64,000 bases of DNA from JAXLWB01 sp046328715 (GTDB lineage Bacteria; Chloroflexota; Anaerolineae; Caldilineales; Caldilineaceae): assembly GCA_046328715.1 (NCBI GenBank), contig JAXLWB010000045.1, positions 1-64,000 on the forward strand. The letters run 5' to 3'. The first letter of the stretch is position 1, and each line of letters begins with the position of its first letter. Made by a program: the position numbers and the translations under genes. The notes beneath the pieces are model-generated. The model was not told where the DNA came from. It was given only the letters and a program-made list of their open reading frames with translations, and did no database searches. Shown here in pieces: positions 62,372 through 64,000 of the stretch.

Positions 62372-63178
62372 TTACCTGGGTTGGGTAGTCTGCGTAAACT
62401 GAATCGTACTGAATTTCTCTGGGTAATGATTATCATTACTCCCAATTGGATCCAGCGCCCAGCCGACGCTGACTTTTTCACCATTCATCGATAGCGTTTC
62501 ATAGCGTCCCAGAAAAAAGCGCCAGCTATCGCCTTCCTCCGGCGGGAGAGCACGCGACCCAGCCAGTTCCTTCATGCCAGACCAGGGCAAAACCACCAAC
62601 GCTGTCCAGCCCTTACTCACTTGCGTAGAATCGTTGAGCACGCCGTCAATATGCACAAAGGTTTGCAACCCTGGAAAGTCCCACTTTAGATAGGCCCAGC
62701 GATTGCCGCGCGGGTGAGAACCGCGCCAGAAATAGTGACCTGTGCGATCATGATTGCCGCCAAAGGTGATGGCACCATTGCGCAGAATATCAAATCCCGC
62801 TTTTTTGTCCCAGCCATTTTTTTCATACACATCTTGCCAGATATAAAACACCTCATACACCGTATTTAAAGCGCTCAACTGAAACTCGTAGTAACAGTCG
62901 CCGCCATCAATAAAGACTTCAAGGTCATTTTCAAACCACAACAGACCGTCGCGCTGGGTGATGGTTGCATAAGGGAACGGTTCTTCACACCAAAAGCCAA
63001 TATAAAGATTGTCCTCGTCGTACAACAGCGCAGCACGCGTGTCGTAAAAGCCAGGATTCCCACCGATCACATCAACAAACCGTTTTGTTTTTACTGCCTT
63101 CTGCCACACTGGATGCGCTAACGTACCATCCAGTGGAATCTTTTCACCGATCTTATGACACACATATTGAGTCGTCAT
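62372..63178 (-). CDS. CBM9-like carbohydrate-binding protein
   Basis: Start chosen at 63178 (MTTQYVCHKIGEKIPLDGTL) with AAGG 6 nt upstream; 268 aa. The pattern WQKAVKTKRFVDVIGG, RAALLYDEDNLYIGFWCEEP, LLWFENDLEVFIDGGDCYYE is that of CBM9-like beta-sandwich domains found in sugar-active enzymes. No signal peptide, and no catalytic domain. It probably binds a sugar, or it may be a stand-alone member of this family common in Chloroflexota. Confidence 0.85.
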   Translation of the reverse strand: MTTQYVCHKIGEKIPLDGTLAHPVWQKAVKTKRFVDVIGGNPGFYDTRAALLYDEDNLYIGFWCEEPFPYATITQRDGLLWFENDLEVFIDGGDCYYEFQLSALNTVYEVFYIWQDVYEKNGWDKKAGFDILRNGAITFGGNHDRTGHYFWRGSHPRGNRWAYLKWDFPGLQTFVHIDGVLNDSTQVSKGWTALVVLPWSGMKELAGSRALPPEEGDSWRFFLGRYETLSMNGEKVSVGWALDPIGSNDNHYPEKFSTIQFTQTTQPR

Positions 63179-63299
63179 TGTAGCCTTTTCTAAGTTTATG
63201 GAATGGATATGGCTGCGCATGCGAATGCAGCGGCTTAGCGACTATCATATTGGATCTAGGCCACTTTGTCCACCTGATTTTTGGATACGAGTGTATATC

Positions 63300-63355
63300 G
63301 GAACCCCGCACGTCAGTAAGGGGACGGCGAGCCCCTTACTGACGTGCGGGGTTCC
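63300..63355 (-). terminator. Strong 24-bp stem hairpin
   Basis: Perfect 24-bp arms 63300-63323 and 63332-63355 (beginning GGAACCCCGCACGTCAGTAA) with an 8-nt loop, 4 bp after the stop of the minus-strand gene ending at 63360. Confidence 0.85.
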
Positions 63356-63359
63356 GGTG

Positions 63360-64000
63360 CTAGTTGCAATAATGGCTGCGGGAATAGAGTCGCTTAAAGC
63401 CCAGCGCTTCAAAATTGCGATAGGCTGGGGTGTCCAGTTGCGGGCTTGGTGCTTCGATGTCTGCAACAAAATAGCGGACACCCAAGTTGATACCATCCTG
63501 CACGATTGCCTGGCAGAGTTGCAAGTCTAGATCATACGAGGGAGCCATGATACCCGGAACTGGGGCATCAATGCCCAGCCAAGCCAGGCCGTCGGGGTGA
63601 ATGTACATGGTGCGCACGGCCACAATTTCACCCCCGTTGCGCAACAGATAATGATGCCAACCCGGTCGTCCCACCAGCGCCAGCAACCACGGAGAGGTTG
63701 GCAAACCATAGATTGCATCAATATACTCCGCCCACTGTGTAGCCGTTGCCCGTGTGACCTTTTCCACTTTGAAATTTCCGTTTGACGCAACCAGCGGCAT
63801 CGCCAGCGCGGCGTTGTTGCGATAGATACGATCCCAGCTACCTTGCGGCTGAAAACCGCGCTGCGTGAGCCATTCGCTCAGGGCGGGCGGCTGCGAATGG
63901 GGAATGTGGTAGATCGTAAAGTTTTGTATGTCTGCGGCACGATAGGTAGCGATCAATTCATCCACCAGTGCCTCGCTGGCTGGGGCGTTGATCCCCAGAT
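63360..64000 (-). CDS. GNAT-like acetyltransferase, 5' end outside window
   Basis: The frame ends at 63360 and stays open to the right edge (LGINAPASEALVDELIATYR), so the start is beyond 64000. 213 codons are seen. The region LPTSPWLLALVGRPGWHHYL, VAVRTMYIHPDGLAWLGIDA and the end PAYRNFEALGFKRLYSRSHY are GNAT-like: acetyl-CoA site region and the final GF-RLYS strand. A tandem GNAT protein is likely, as with the 61399 gene. Acceptor unknown. Confidence 0.75.
   Translation of the reverse strand, partial: LGINAPASEALVDELIATYRAADIQNFTIYHIPHSQPPALSEWLTQRGFQPQGSWDRIYRNNAALAMPLVASNGNFKVEKVTRATATQWAEYIDAIYGLPTSPWLLALVGRPGWHHYLLRNGGEIVAVRTMYIHPDGLAWLGIDAPVPGIMAPSYDLDLQLCQAIVQDGINLGVRYFVADIEAPSPQLDTPAYRNFEALGFKRLYSRSHYCN

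Overview
The window looks like a chromosomal segment of a Chloroflexota bacterium, probably from the Caldilineae/Anaerolineae side of the phylum (inference, no marker gene is present). Reasons: many large secreted proteins ending in a short FLP[LI]VxR-type tail, SBBP, RCC1, Kelch and beta-helix repeat proteins, several STAND-type regulators (HTH or SARP domain + NB-ARC ATPase + TPR), a NarL-type two-component pair, and moderate GC. No tRNA, rRNA, CRISPR array or intact transposase was seen.

Layout. 0-3.3 kb: end of a membrane protein gene, plsX, and a membrane-anchored LuxR-Kelch protein, all on the minus strand. 3.4-15.4 kb: a toroid-type sugar-polymer enzyme candidate, a secreted SBBP propeller protein, a lactate-racemase-like (LarA) enzyme, a secreted beta-helix/InlB-repeat protein and a secreted cyanophycinase-like S51 peptidase. 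15.5-31.4 kb: an XRE-NB-ARC-TPR regulator, divergent from a promoter that drives a small leaderless protein and a subtilisin-ricin lectin; then a lipoprotein, a 2234-aa beta-helix/RCC1 protein and a carboxypeptidase-regulatory-domain protein. 31.5-38 kb: small metabolic genes, four tandem paralogous membrane proteins coupled to a histidine kinase/response regulator pair, and a methyltransferase. 38-47 kb: a SARP-type STAND regulator, followed directly by a triple 11-bp-spaced repeat and a -10 box that fit a SARP operator, a decayed cytochrome gene, and a cluster of secreted proteins including a metzincin-like protease. 47-59 kb: an accessory zone of gene fragments, a second full XRE-NB-ARC-TPR regulator, a broken third one, a giant secreted protein with two seven-blade propellers and an 83-bp tandem repeat array. 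59-64 kb: a caspase-like protease with Tudor-knot domains, its neighbours, GNAT acetyltransferases and a CBM9-like protein.

Most interesting: four copies of one regulatory module (28-bp AT-rich operator, -35, 17-bp spacer, -10) at 18206, 51933, 53965 and 58479. Two copies lie beside XRE-NB-ARC-TPR regulators, one precedes the twin-propeller protein, and two drive small proteins whose ATG lies exactly 7 nt after the -10 box (leaderless) and which share an N-terminus MxKIIRxTITxTLxES. I suggest that this is a small regulon: STAND regulator, operator, leaderless small protein and secreted lectin/protease effectors. The adjacent SARP regulator with its own repeat operator would be a second, independent circuit.

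The zone from 38 to 59 kb also holds many short fragments (kinase, response regulator, methyltransferase, lipoprotein, hydrolase, carboxypeptidase-like) whose full-length relatives lie elsewhere in this window. This suggests repeated partial duplication and decay. Several families of palindromic, MITE-like repeats occur between genes.
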